Positions 17,763 to 27,554 of a stretch of DNA of 64,000 nt are shown one piece after another. Every line of letters starts with the position of its first letter. Position 1 is the first letter of the stretch. The position numbers and the translations under genes are program-made. The notes beneath the pieces were generated by a model, which was not told where the DNA came from, did no database searches, and was given only the letters and a program-made list of their open reading frames with translations. Source of the DNA: JADFQT01 sp965216025 (GTDB lineage: Bacteria; Chloroflexota; Dehalococcoidia; Lucifugimonadales; UBA3495); NCBI GenBank assembly GCA_965216025.1, contig CBDCEX010000015.1, positions 124,001 to 188,000 of the forward strand, read 5' to 3'.

Positions 17763-18782
17763 ATGCTCCCCTGGTGGCCTCAACTAAGCAAACAACGCAT
17801 CGAACGGATCAAGGCGTGGCTTGCCCGCAGCCCCTTTGCCCGGAACCGTCTGGTTATCCTGATGTGGCGAGTCGGTCAGGAGATGGGGACCGATGACGCC
17901 ACCCACCTGGCCGCCGGTGTGGCGTACTACGCTATTTTCTCTCTGTTCCCCTTGCTCTTGGGACTACTGTTCATAGTGGGGTTGGTAGTCACCTCGGAGG
18001 GTGTACAGCAAGACTTCGTGGGCTTTGTAACCGATAACCTGCCCGGTTCGGAGCAATTCGTAGAGGATACGCTGGACGGAGTGATCCGGTTTCGGGGAGT
18101 TCTGGGGGTAGGCGCGATAGTTGGTCTACTCTGGTCGGCCAGTGCCGTCTTCGGGGCGATAAGCCGGGCGGTGAACCGGGCCTGGGATGTCCACCAGGAC
18201 CGCCCCTTCTACATCGCCAAGCCCCGGCAAATTGGAATGGCCCTGATAGTGGGGGTTCTGTTCCTCATTTCTACCTCGGCTACCTACTTCATCGAACTGC
18301 TTAGCGACCCAGACTTGGGTATTCCAGGACAGCAGATCTTCCTGGAACTAGCATTTCGAGCAGTCTCCTGGCTCATGATCCTGTCCATTTTCCTGCTGAT
18401 GTACCGGTTTATACCCAACTGCAAGACCTATTGGCGGTACATCTGGCCGGGGGCGGTAGTAGCCGCGGTACTGCTGGAGATGGGCAAGAGCCTCTTTCTG
18501 TGGTATCTGAATAACCTCGCTAGCTACAATCAGTTCGGGGCACTGGCTTCGGTGATGATCTTGCTGTTATGGATTTACATGTCGTCCTTAATAGTCATCC
18601 TGGGGGCCGAGATCAGCTCCGAATATGGCCGGATGCAGCGCGGTGTGGAACGGGGTGTCCTGCTGCATCCCCGGAGGGAGGGTGAGGACGAGAAGGCTCC
18701 TGATGAGGACGACCTTGTTTCCACTTCACCGGAATTCCTTAGGGGATTGAGAGATCCCGATTATCACTACCGCTGGCCTTAA
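17763..18782 (+). CDS. YihY/UPF0761 (BrkB-like) membrane protein
   Basis: 339 residues with six predicted membrane helices. Family marks: DDATHLAAGVAYYAIFSLFP, LLGLLFIVG, LWSASAVFGAISRAVNRAWD, the late YNQFGALASVMILLLWIYMS and SLIVILGAEISSEYG. Formerly annotated ribonuclease BN by error; now a family of inner-membrane proteins of uncertain transport or envelope role. The C-terminus (RREGEDEKAPDEDDLVSTSP) is acidic and cytoplasmic. Stands alone. Confidence 0.9.
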   Translation: MLPWWPQLSKQRIERIKAWLARSPFARNRLVILMWRVGQEMGTDDATHLAAGVAYYAIFSLFPLLLGLLFIVGLVVTSEGVQQDFVGFVTDNLPGSEQFVEDTLDGVIRFRGVLGVGAIVGLLWSASAVFGAISRAVNRAWDVHQDRPFYIAKPRQIGMALIVGVLFLISTSATYFIELLSDPDLGIPGQQIFLELAFRAVSWLMILSIFLLMYRFIPNCKTYWRYIWPGAVVAAVLLEMGKSLFLWYLNNLASYNQFGALASVMILLLWIYMSSLIVILGAEISSEYGRMQRGVERGVLLHPRREGEDEKAPDEDDLVSTSPEFLRGLRDPDYHYRWP

Positions 18783-19150
18783 CCGCCTGACCTTTGGCAA
18801 GAACTCCATCATGCTAAGGAACGGCTCCGCCACAAGACCCATATCATTCAAGCCTGTTTCAAACAACCTGGGCTGGTTTAGTTTTTTCTTCCCCACTGCC
18901 TTCACGGGTCGTGGCTATCTGGAATAGGGCTTGAAAAGCGGGCTTCGGCTTCAGGGCGACAATGGACTTCTCCGCCACGGTGTCAACGTAGACGGCACCG
19001 CCAGAAAACACCATTTCGTTAGGTTAGGCCAGCGGCAAAATCGGCTCCTGTCCCTGGGTTCTTGCCGCATTCACCAGGGTGCAAACCTCGTAGACCTTTA
19101 TCAAACCGGGGTCGTAGGGGAGCGGTATTTCCCCCAGAAAGCCGGTGTCC
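18783..19150. other. intergenic, 368 bp
   Basis: No gene with convincing composition on either strand. Together with the next entry it may be the decayed body of an SRAP-type gene on the minus strand, but only the C-terminal part remains readable. Confidence 0.35.
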
Positions 19151-19282
19151 TCATTGCTGGTCCAACCAATCCGCCTCCATTATCCGAGGAAGCATCACCG
19201 GCATGCGGTCGTGGATAGGCTCCACCCCGGACTCCTTGGGGAAAGCCAATGTTTGTCCTTGAAAATCAGCCCGAACTGGGGC
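19151..19282 (-). pseudogene. possible SRAP/YedK-family C-terminal remnant
   Basis: The minus strand encodes GVEPIHDRMPVMLPRIMEAD followed by WLDQQ and a stop. HDRMPV(I/M)L is the hallmark of SOS-response-associated peptidases (HMCES/YedK), which crosslink to abasic sites. The catalytic Cys2 and the rest of the domain are not found. Probably a remnant; low certainty on its upstream extent. Confidence 0.4.
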
Positions 19283-19309
19283 AGAATTGGCTTGGGGAGG
19301 GGGTAGTCG

Positions 19310-22300
19310 ATGTTGATTCTTCATGTTGGCCACGCCGGTAACGGGCTTCTAATGTGGGGGGAAGAATCAGGGCAAGAAACTGCCCTGACCAAGCCCGCGT
19401 CCCCAGCGCCGGCTAAATTGTTGCCTGCCAGCCCTCAGCGATACCCCCACGATGCCGGCAGAGGCTTGGCCAAAACCATCCGTGGCCTGAATCTGGGGTT
19501 TCAGCCGCCGGCCGGGAAAGGCCAGGATGCAGTGGCCTGGTTGCCTACCAGAGCCAACACTCCCATCTCTTCCAGTCCGATTATATCGGAGCCGCCTGGC
19601 GCTCGGGGCAAACTAAAGCTAGCTCCCTGGACCATCACCGTTTTCCCGCTTTCAGAGGAAGAGACCGTGGGTTTTCTCTGCAACTGCATGGGCAAGGAGA
19701 TGTTGAGGTCTGGGGTCATCCTGGGGTGGGACCTAGTCTACTGGTCTGAAGCCCTTCGCTATGGGGGCTCGTTGGTGGCCAGGCAGCAATATCTCCCAAA
19801 TCTAACAGATGATGGAAATGGCTCCAGAGCAGTGTGGCAGCCCCTCTGGGCTGGGGGCGAAATCAATCGGCTGGCCGGACTTGCCAAACGCATGCCTCCA
19901 ATTGCGCGCGCTCTTTCAGAGACCAGCGGAGCCGTACCACCTGACACTCCGGCTATTGCCATCCTCAAGCAGTTTGTCAACACTTCGGTAGACTATCTAG
20001 TCAGGTCTTGTGCTGGTGAGGATTTCAGACTCGCGTCCAAAGGGCATAGGTCCAAAGCCAGCTTCGACAGTATTCATGATGCCTGGTTTCAGGGGTTACA
20101 AACCCGACGCGGGTTGGTCGAGGGTGACCAGGCCGAGCTTGCCCGACTGACCACCCAGGTGTGGGATTGGCATCGGCCCATAATCGCCGCCACAGCTTCA
20201 CCCTTCCGCATGTGCTTTCGCCTCGAGGAGCCAGGACAGGCCGAAGATAATGAGCCAATGCCAAAGAAGGCCCCTCCGGATCAATGGTATCTTCGTTTCC
20301 TGCTCCAGCCCCATGATGATCCAAGCCTTCTAATGCCCCTTCACGATGCTTGGCCGGGCCGGGGCCGAAAGGCGTCACCTCTCCAACAACACGGCGCGAA
20401 GGTACTTGAGTACATGCTCTCTTCTCTGGGACAGGCCGCGGGTATTTGCTCGGACATTGCCGCAAGTCTGGCGACTGCTAAGCCCTCCGGCTACCCGCTG
20501 GATACCTCTGGAGCCTACAAGTTTTTGACTGAGGACGCCGCTGCCCTGGAGCAGGCCGGCTTTGGCGTGATGCTGCCGGCTTGGTGGACCCGCAAGGGTA
20601 CCAAGAACAAGCTGGCAGTGAGAGCCAATGTCAAAAGTCCCAAAATGCAAGGTGGGGGGCTATCTCTGGAATCCCTGGTTAAGTTCAACTGGGAGATCGC
20701 CCTGGGCGACCACAAACTCACCCTACGGGAACTGGAGGCCCTGGCAAATCTTAAGGCCCCTCTGGTGCGGGTACGCGGTCAGTGGGTGGAGTTGAACGCT
20801 TCTGAGATTCAAGCCGCCATTGATTTCTGGAAGAAGCAGGCGGCTGACGGAACCACCGTGCGGGATCTGGTACAGATGGCTCTGGGGGCCAGGGATAACA
20901 GCGGTGGCTTCGACTTCCAAGGTGTTAGGGCCAATGGGTGGGTCGGGAAGCTGCTGGAGCAGTTGGAAGGAGAGGATGCTTTCGATGAACTGTCACCTCC
21001 AGAAGGCTTCTCTGGCACCCTTCGGCCCTATCAGATAAGAGGCTATTCATGGCTGGCCTTCCTGAGGAAATGGGGGTTGGGCGCCTGTCTGGCCGACGAC
21101 ATGGGCCTGGGCAAGACCATTCAGACTCTGGCCTTGGTTCAGCGTGATTGGGAGACCGTCGGTAAAGCGCCGGTCTTGCTGGTCTGCCCTACTTCGGTGG
21201 TGAATAACTGGCAGAAAGAGGCCACCCGGTTCACACCAGAGCTTCCGGTGCTGGTCCACCATGGCGTGGGCAGGAAAAAGGGAGAGACCTTCACAAAAGA
21301 GGCCCTTGAGCACGCCCTGGTGATCTGCAGCTACGGCCTGTTGCAACGCGACATCAAGCTCCTGCAACAGGTGGAGTGGTCGGGCGTTGTATTGGACGAA
21401 GCCCAGAATATCAAGAATCCAGAAACCAATCAGGCCAAGGCGGCGCGGTCCTTACCGGCCGATTATCGCATCACCTTGACTGGCACGCCGGTAGAGAACA
21501 ACGTGGGGGACTTGTGGTCCATCATGGAGTTTCTCAACCCAGGCTTCTTGGGTACCCAAACCGAATTCAAGCGTAATTTCTTCTTACCCATCCAGACCAG
21601 GCGGGACCCGGAAGCGACCCAACGGCTCAAGCGTATCACCGGGCCTTTCCTCCTGCGGCGGCTCAAAACCGACAAGTCTATCATTTCGGACCTGCCGGAA
21701 AAGCTGGAGATGAAACTTTTTTGTACTCTGACCAGGGAGCAAGCCTCCCTTTATGCCGCCGTATTGAAAGAAGTCGAAGAGGCTCTGGAGGAATCCGAAG
21801 GTATTCAGCGGAGGGGGCTGATTCTGGGCACCCTGTCTAAACTAAAGCAGGTCTGCAACCACCCGGCCCAGTTCCTCGGAGACAACTCCAGCATCCCCAA
21901 CCGGTCTGGCAAACTAGCCCGATTGGATGAGATGCTCGGAGAGGTCATTGAAGTCGGGGACCGGGCTCTGATTTTCACCCAGTTCACCGAGATGGGTGAA
22001 ATTCTAAAACGCCACCTGCAAGAGAGCTTCGGAAGTGAGGTCCTGTTTCTCCACGGCGGCGTGGCCAGAAAGCAGCGGGACCGTATGGTTGAGCGCTTCC
22101 AGAGTGACGCCGGCGGCCCTCCCATTTTCCTTCTGTCATTAAAGGCAGGCGGCACCGGGCTGAACCTTACCGGCGCCAACCACGTATTTCACTTCGACCG
22201 CTGGTGGAACCCGGCGGTGGAAAACCAGGCCACCGATCGGGCCTTCCGCATTGGTCAGACCAGGAATGTTCAGGTACACAAGTTTATCTGCGGGGGGACC

Positions 22301-22447
22301 CTGGAAGAGAAAATCGATGAGATGATTGAGGCCAAGAAAGAATTAGCGGAAAAAGTTGTTGGCACGGGTGAGGGTTGGCTGACCGAGCTGTCCAACCAAG
22401 AACTGCGGGAAATCTTCGACCTGGGTAAGAAAGCTGTAGGAGTTTGA
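19310..22447 (+). CDS. SNF2-family DEAD/DEAH-box helicase
   Basis: 1045 residues. The N-terminal half (to about residue 560) is the SNF2-associated bacterial domain, starting MLILHVGHAGNGLLMWGEES. Motif I DDMGLGKTIQT near residue 598, motif II VVLDEAQNIKN near 695, motif III TLTGTPVENN, motif V LLSLKAGGTGLNLTGAN and motif VI ATDRAFRIGQ near 975. ATP-driven DNA translocase, possibly in recombination or transcription recycling. Its stop is one base from the SWIM-finger gene, an established pair in many bacteria. The ATG at 19310 fits the conserved family N-terminus. Confidence 0.93.
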   Translation: MLILHVGHAGNGLLMWGEESGQETALTKPASPAPAKLLPASPQRYPHDAGRGLAKTIRGLNLGFQPPAGKGQDAVAWLPTRANTPISSSPIISEPPGARGKLKLAPWTITVFPLSEEETVGFLCNCMGKEMLRSGVILGWDLVYWSEALRYGGSLVARQQYLPNLTDDGNGSRAVWQPLWAGGEINRLAGLAKRMPPIARALSETSGAVPPDTPAIAILKQFVNTSVDYLVRSCAGEDFRLASKGHRSKASFDSIHDAWFQGLQTRRGLVEGDQAELARLTTQVWDWHRPIIAATASPFRMCFRLEEPGQAEDNEPMPKKAPPDQWYLRFLLQPHDDPSLLMPLHDAWPGRGRKASPLQQHGAKVLEYMLSSLGQAAGICSDIAASLATAKPSGYPLDTSGAYKFLTEDAAALEQAGFGVMLPAWWTRKGTKNKLAVRANVKSPKMQGGGLSLESLVKFNWEIALGDHKLTLRELEALANLKAPLVRVRGQWVELNASEIQAAIDFWKKQAADGTTVRDLVQMALGARDNSGGFDFQGVRANGWVGKLLEQLEGEDAFDELSPPEGFSGTLRPYQIRGYSWLAFLRKWGLGACLADDMGLGKTIQTLALVQRDWETVGKAPVLLVCPTSVVNNWQKEATRFTPELPVLVHHGVGRKKGETFTKEALEHALVICSYGLLQRDIKLLQQVEWSGVVLDEAQNIKNPETNQAKAARSLPADYRITLTGTPVENNVGDLWSIMEFLNPGFLGTQTEFKRNFFLPIQTRRDPEATQRLKRITGPFLLRRLKTDKSIISDLPEKLEMKLFCTLTREQASLYAAVLKEVEEALEESEGIQRRGLILGTLSKLKQVCNHPAQFLGDNSSIPNRSGKLARLDEMLGEVIEVGDRALIFTQFTEMGEILKRHLQESFGSEVLFLHGGVARKQRDRMVERFQSDAGGPPIFLLSLKAGGTGLNLTGANHVFHFDRWWNPAVENQATDRAFRIGQTRNVQVHKFICGGTLEEKIDEMIEAKKELAEKVVGTGEGWLTELSNQELREIFDLGKKAVGV

Positions 22448-22448
22448 C

Positions 22449-23330
22449 ATGGCGTATTGGCGTTACGACTACTATGAGCAATCCCAGCCCCGTCAGGTTA
22501 AGGGCGGCATCAAGGCCCGATCCCAGCGGGGAACCTTCGGTGGCAGTTGGTGGGCCAAGCGCTGGATCGAGGTACTGGAGAGCTTTGACATCGGTTCCAG
22601 ATTAGGTCGGGGCCGTTCTTATGCCCGCCGGGGCCAAGTGCTGTCCATCAATATCGAACAGGGCAAAGTTGATGCGGAAGTCCAGGGCTCCCGTCCCTGG
22701 CCTTACCAGGTAAGCATTGGGGTCAAGACCCTTAAAAAGAAGGAACGGCGTAAGCTGGCCGCGGTACTCGCGAAACGGGCGATATTCTCGGCCAAGCTAC
22801 TGGCCGGCCAGATGCCCGAAAATGTCGAAGAGGCCTTCACGGATGCTGGCCTCTCCCTTTTCCCCAATCGAGGCAGTGACCTGAATACCGATTGTACCTG
22901 CCCCGATTGGTCCAATCCTTGCAAGCACGTGGCGGCGGTCTATTACCTGCTGGGCGAGGAATTCGATCGAGACCCCTTCTTGATCTTCAAACTAAGGGGG
23001 ATCGAGCGGGAGGAGTTGACCGGCCTGTTGGGAAGCCAGTTGAGGTCCGCCCCTCGTACAGAACAAGAAGAGGAGCCCGATTTACCGCCGGAGCCTTTAC
23101 CCGAAGACCCTGAGGCTTTCTGGGGACAGACCGGTGGGGAATATGACCTGAGCGAAGAAGTTTTTATCCCAGCGATTTCAGCAGCACTCCCCAGTCGGCT
23201 GGGGAATTTCCCCTTTTGGCAGGGCCAAGAGGGGTTTCTCGCTACCATGGAAAAAATCTATCGTCAGGCTTCCTCCACCGGAATGAATGTGTTTCTTGGC
23301 GAATATGTGAGGGGCAACAAAGATAATTAA
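22449..23330 (+). CDS. SWIM zinc-finger protein, SNF2 partner
   Basis: 293 residues. The N-terminus GTFGGSWWAKRWIEVLESF with RGRSYARRGQVLSINIEQGK is typical of the SNF2-linked SWIM family. The SWIM finger reads CTCPDWSNPCKHVAAVYYLL (C-x-C-xn-C-x-H) near residue 155. The C-terminal third is acidic and proline-rich. Starts immediately after the helicase stop, implying translational coupling. Expected to bind DNA or protein in a complex with the helicase. Confidence 0.92.
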   Translation: MAYWRYDYYEQSQPRQVKGGIKARSQRGTFGGSWWAKRWIEVLESFDIGSRLGRGRSYARRGQVLSINIEQGKVDAEVQGSRPWPYQVSIGVKTLKKKERRKLAAVLAKRAIFSAKLLAGQMPENVEEAFTDAGLSLFPNRGSDLNTDCTCPDWSNPCKHVAAVYYLLGEEFDRDPFLIFKLRGIEREELTGLLGSQLRSAPRTEQEEEPDLPPEPLPEDPEAFWGQTGGEYDLSEEVFIPAISAALPSRLGNFPFWQGQEGFLATMEKIYRQASSTGMNVFLGEYVRGNKDN

Positions 23331-23548
23331 GCCCAATTGTGCCATTCTAATGGAATTCATTTTGGAGCGAGTTCCAGAACCTGAGCGAGCCGCCTCAGCG
23401 CGTCCGCCGTGTCGGCTAATGACCGTAACGCATCCGCTAGAGCCCGGCAGGCCTCAGGACGGGGAGTTCGACTCTCGAGCCTGTCTCAAAAAGCTGTTTC
23501 TCGTGGGGATCTGAGCACCGAAAATGAGTGACACCTTGGTGTGAGGGG

Positions 23549-24856
23549 ATGAAGATGCCGCTACGACCGGTCAATCGAGAACAAGCTTGGCTGCTACCAC
23601 CGGCCCTGGATGATCTCCTAGCCCAGGATCATCCAGTTCGCTTCGTTGGCGAATTTGTGGATGGCTTGCCAAGAGATGCCTGGTCAGAAATGGAGATCGA
23701 TCTAGATGGGGACCCGCTGGGTGCGCCGGCGTACCAGCCCAGGGTCCTGCTCAACGTCTGGCTGTACGGATTCATGACCGGCATACGCTCTTCAAGGAAG
23801 TTGGGGATAGCGTGCCGGGAACAAATCCCCTTCCTCTGGTTGACCGGCTGTCAGCACCCCGACCACAACCCCCTGTGGCGGTTTTACCAGACTCACCGGC
23901 AGTCTATGCGCCAGTTGTTGAAGCGCACGGTTCGGACCGCGGTAGAAGTTGGGCGCTTGGACCGCCAGGTCCAAGCGGTTGATGGTACCAAAGTGGCGGC
24001 CAACGCGGCAGGAGACCAAACCTGTGACCTGGCCAGACTAGAAAAACTGCTGGCAAGGACAGAGGACGCCATCAGCGAACTGGAAGCCCAGAACAAATCA
24101 GGCGATGAGCCCCACCGTCCTGCCTGCCAGCGGAACTCCAACAGGCCCAGGTCTTGCGGGAGCGCATTCAGCATGCCATGTCGCATTCAGCGTGCCATGT
24201 CCCGCCTGGCTCAAGACCACCGTATCACCCGGGTGAACCTGACTGACCAGGACGCCCAATTGATGAAAGGGCGGCAGGGGATAATGCCTGGCTAAAACGC
24301 CCAAGCGATGGCATCGCCAATCGCTGAGTCATCTGGCAGCGGCATGTTGATTACCGCCGCTGATGTGGTTAATACCGCGGCCGATTCCGGTCAGTTAGTT
24401 CCTATGCTGAAACAAGCCGAGGAGATGATTGGAGAACGGGTACCGGTCACTCTGGCCGATGGCGGCTATCATACCGCCGCCAACCTGGCAGCCGGTGAGC
24501 AGCGGGGCGACCTGTTGGTGATGCCCGAACGCTATCACCCGGGCGTGTAGGGTCCCTACTTCAAAGACGAGTTCGTCTATGATCCTGCCACCGACAGTTA
24601 CCTCTGTCCTGAGGGGCAGCGTTTGCCCTTCCGGGGGCTCCGCGGGAAAAACGGCAAAATTACCGGCCCTTTCCGAGTTTACCGCGCCTCAAGAACAGTG
24701 TGCTGGGCCTGCCCAGCTTACGGAGTCTGCACCAAAGACGCCCACACCGGGAGGGCGTTGTGGATTGGTCCCCATGATGAGCTACTTCGCCAGCACCGGC
24801 ATTGGATGACCACCAAGAGCGCTCGGGACCTGTTGTCAACACCGCTCGGTTTTTGA
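23549..24856 (+). pseudogene. IS1182-family transposase remnant
   Basis: Starts MKMPLRPVNREQAWLLPPAL with ribosome site GAGGGG. The DUF772-like front (AYQPRVLLNVWLYGFMTGI, QAVDGTKVAANAAG) is intact to about 24110. Then come a frame change, stops, and the later part in other frames (VTLADGGYHTAANLAAGEQR then a TAG at 24548, and GPFRVYRASRTVCWACPAYG). The C-terminal third with the last catalytic Glu is missing after 24856. A dead copy, not close to the intact IS1182 at 60 kb. Confidence 0.75.
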
Positions 24857-25048
24857 GCCGGTCCGTCGCTTAGAAATTTAGCCACCTTGGGGAATGTTCC
24901 ACTATGGTTGTCTCCTGTTTCCGGTTGGAAGTGAGGGCGTTGGCCGCTACTGCGATCCCAGGGCTGCTCCTCTTCCCCGAGGTCCGCGGGAGGTACAGGG
25001 CTCCCTGGCGGGTCTGGGAGGGAGAAGCCTTCATCCCTTCGGCTACGC

Positions 25049-25730
25049 TCATGGCAGGCGCTGGACCGCACCAGGTCGAGGGGTATCCTGGCCCCCTGGG
25101 GTCGTGGCGGATTCATTGCTCCGGCGCATACGCCGGCTGCGGTACGACTCGCCTCGGGTGGTGAGTATCTGGGCGTGGTGAGTTAGCCGGTCCAGCAGGG
25201 CAGTGGTCAGCTTCTCATCCCCGAAGACCTGGACCCATTCACCGAAGCTCAGGTTGGTGGTCACCAAAGTGGAGCGCCGCTCGTAGCGGTCGGAAAGCAG
25301 GTTGAAAAGCAACGCTCCCGGTGCGGTCCAAGGGCACGAACCCCAGTTCATCTACGATGAGGAGATCCACCTTTTGGCAGCGTTGATGCAACCGGGAGAG
25401 GGTTCACTGGTCCCGGGCTTCCACCAACTCCCGCACCAGGTCTGCCGCCCTCCAGAAGGCCACCCGGAACCGCCTTCTGGCCGCCTCCAAGCCCAGGGCG
25501 ATGGCCAAATGACTCTTGCTGGTACCGATGGGACCGGCGATGACCACATCTTCTCCCTGCTCCAAGTAGCCGCAGCTGGCCAGTTCGACTACCTGCTTCC
25601 GGTCGACTCCGTGAAGGTCATCCCACTGGATCTGGTCCAGGGTCCTTTGGTCGGGGAAGCGGGCCTCCCGCACCAGCCGGGCCACCTTACTCTTCGGCAG
25701 GCTCAGGGCAGGCTCTGGCGTACCGCCTGG
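25049..25730 (-). pseudogene. istB: istB (IS21 helper ATPase), truncated and frameshifted
   Basis: Readable parts: KVARLVREARFPDQRTLDQI, the Walker A region VIAGPIGTSKSHLAIALG (family norm GPTGTGKT), EARDQ, then in another frame ALLFNLLSDRYERRSTLVTT and NLSFGEWVQVFGDEKLTTAL. The N-terminal part of IstB is missing, replaced by the repeat at 25692-25715. Non-functional. Confidence 0.65.
25692..25715 (-). repeat. dispersed LRQAQGRL/PALSLPK repeat, copy 1
   Basis: 24-bp repeat containing GGCTCAGGGCAGGCTC, at the istA-istB deletion junction. Translated in the other direction it reads PALSLPK. Further copies at 26264 and 35980; a weaker match (CTTCGGCTACGCTCATGGC) lies near 25038. Confidence 0.7.
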
Positions 25731-26896
25731 GGCTTTCTGGCCAGCTCCGATAGGTAGGGCTGGTACCGGATGCACCGTCCACCAAAGCGTTCTCTGGGGT
25801 GAGTCACCTCCTTGCCCCGGCACAGGATGCGCACCTCTTCCACCCCGACGTGGGCGGTGGCGTCCAGCCGAGCCCACCGGCTGGGCACCGAGTACCAGGC
25901 TCCCTCTACCTTCACTACCGAGGTGCTGCGCACCGACACCGGAACTGCCGTGGCCACCTGAAAGGGGACCGGTGGCAGCGGCCTCATCTTCTCAATCTCC
26001 TCGCCGAAGCGCTCCGGCACGCTTTTGCCCTCGGCATTTACCTTCCTCCGGGCCTCCTCCTCCAGCCGGCCGAGAAGTTGCTCCGACAGTTCCCTCAGGG
26101 ACTTTCCCTGGGGTATGGGTGTCAAATGCTGCAGGCGCACCGCGTTGCCTCGGCCCTCCACTCCTCCTTTATCGTGTCCTTCTCCCACCCGGGCGAAGCA
26201 TGGCTCGAACAGGTAGTGACTGACCAAAGCGGTGAACCTCTCGGTCAGCCGGCGCCGGGGGAAGAGCCTGCCCTGAGCCTGCCGAAGGGTAACCCGGGCT
26301 ACTGCCGATGAGAGATTGTCGTAGATCGACCGATGGGGCACCTGGCCGAAGTACTCGAAGGCCCGCACGTGGCAGTCCAGGAAGGACAGTTGGTCGCATC
26401 GGTCATAAAGCCAGGCGAAGTCCCGTCCCGAGTACATCAGCCGCATCAGGAACTGCCCTGCCTGGCGCCGGGTGCCGGCCTCATCCACGGTCACCTCGAA
26501 GAAGTCCACCTGGGCTTCATCCCCAGGACGGTGTACCAGGGGAATGAACACCTCCGCCTTTCGTCGCTTCACCTCTCGCAAGTAGTCCCGTACCAGGGTC
26601 ACCCCCACCTGGTGCCCTTCCTGCACCAGCTCCCGATGCAGCCGGCTGCCGGTCAAGCGCTGTTTGGCTGTGACCCTCACAGCCCACTCCTCCAGCAGTT
26701 GGTCCATCCGCGGCTTGACCCGTTCCAGCACCGGCCTGGACCGGGGATTCAACTCCAACCGCTTTGGTTCAGACACCTCCACGTACTTCTTCACGGTGTT
26801 GCGGCTCAGTCCCATCTCCCGGGCCACCCGCCACTGGCTCTGGCCTTCTATCAACACCTTATGCCGAATCACATGCACTTGTTCCATCCTCAACAT
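25703..26896 (-). CDS. istA: IS21 transposase IstA, C-terminus altered
   Basis: 397 residues. N-terminal helix-turn-helix VAREMGLSRNTVKKYVEVS. Integrase core: DEAQVDFFEVTVDE (first Asp), YDNLSSAVARV (second Asp), GHDKGGVEGRGNAVR (Glu). The expected loop after AVARV carries an extra in-frame LRQAQGRL, encoded by a copy of the dispersed repeat at 26264-26289. The C-terminus (YQPYLSELARKPQAVRQ) runs into a second copy of the repeat and ends early, about where the istB deletion begins. Start at the MLRMEQVHVIRHK region. Confidence 0.75.
   Translation of the reverse strand: MLRMEQVHVIRHKVLIEGQSQWRVAREMGLSRNTVKKYVEVSEPKRLELNPRSRPVLERVKPRMDQLLEEWAVRVTAKQRLTGSRLHRELVQEGHQVGVTLVRDYLREVKRRKAEVFIPLVHRPGDEAQVDFFEVTVDEAGTRRQAGQFLMRLMYSGRDFAWLYDRCDQLSFLDCHVRAFEYFGQVPHRSIYDNLSSAVARVTLRQAQGRLFPRRRLTERFTALVSHYLFEPCFARVGEGHDKGGVEGRGNAVRLQHLTPIPQGKSLRELSEQLLGRLEEEARRKVNAEGKSVPERFGEEIEKMRPLPPVPFQVATAVPVSVRSTSVVKVEGAWYSVPSRWARLDATAHVGVEEVRILCRGKEVTHPRERFGGRCIRYQPYLSELARKPQAVRQSLP
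26264..26289 (-). repeat. dispersed LRQAQGRL repeat, copy 2 (in frame inside istA)
   Basis: Same core as the copy at 25692 in the opposite orientation on the plus strand (GAGCCTGCCCTGAGCC). It adds an extra block LRQAQGRL to IstA without breaking the frame. Confidence 0.7.
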
Positions 26897-27554
26897 CTCT
26901 CCCCCCAGCCGTCCGAGCTCTTCTCCTCGGACCTACTGGTATTCAGAGTGCAGGTGGATCATTATTCCACCGGTGTCCGAACGCCGAGACATTTTGGAAC
27001 GGACAATGGGCGGTAAGAAAAAACGGCTGAAATCGGAAGGTTCCCGGTAGGCACAGGCTTGGGCCTTTATGGCTACATAAACCAGTGGAGCAGTAAGGGC
27101 AATGGCAGCAAGCCCAGGTTGGCTGATAGAACTATATTGCCTGAGGAAGCGGCTGTGGTTCTCCAGATATTCGACCTGTGTCTCTCCGGAATCTGCGTCT
27201 ATGAAATCGCCCGGACGCTCAACCTGCAAGGTATCCCGACCAAAGGAGGCAGCAAGTGGCATGTAAGTGTTTAGATTTGAGGGGAAGCGAGCAACCGGCG
27301 GCATTCCAGGAGGGGATTGAGACCTCTAGCCCGCCAGGTGCCAAAGAGGGATGCCAAGGTCATCTTGCTGTCGGTGCCCTGCCCTGAGCGGGTGCCGCCG
27401 CTGATCTTGCGACTGGTTACCAGATGCCGCAGGCTCCGCTCGGCGGCGTTGTTGTCTGAGGGCACGGCTGGGTCCGACACGAAGACAAACAGTTCCTTGA
27501 TGAACCGTTCCATGCGTCGGCAGAGCTTGGCCTGAACCGCCAGGGGATCTTTAA

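Larger units (their letters stand above)
24870..26965 (-). mobile_element. IS21-family element copy 1, degenerate (ends approximate)
   Basis: Contains istA and the wreck of istB on the minus strand. Ends could not be fixed precisely; similar GTGGA(A/T)-type sequences near 24895 and 26950 may be terminal. An internal deletion joins istA to the middle of istB, with a dispersed short repeat at the junction (25692). Confidence 0.6.

Noticed and set aside
17408..17783. Small minus-strand proteins upstream of the YihY gene
   Set aside because: No coding character and no ribosome sites; overlap the promoter side of the YihY gene.
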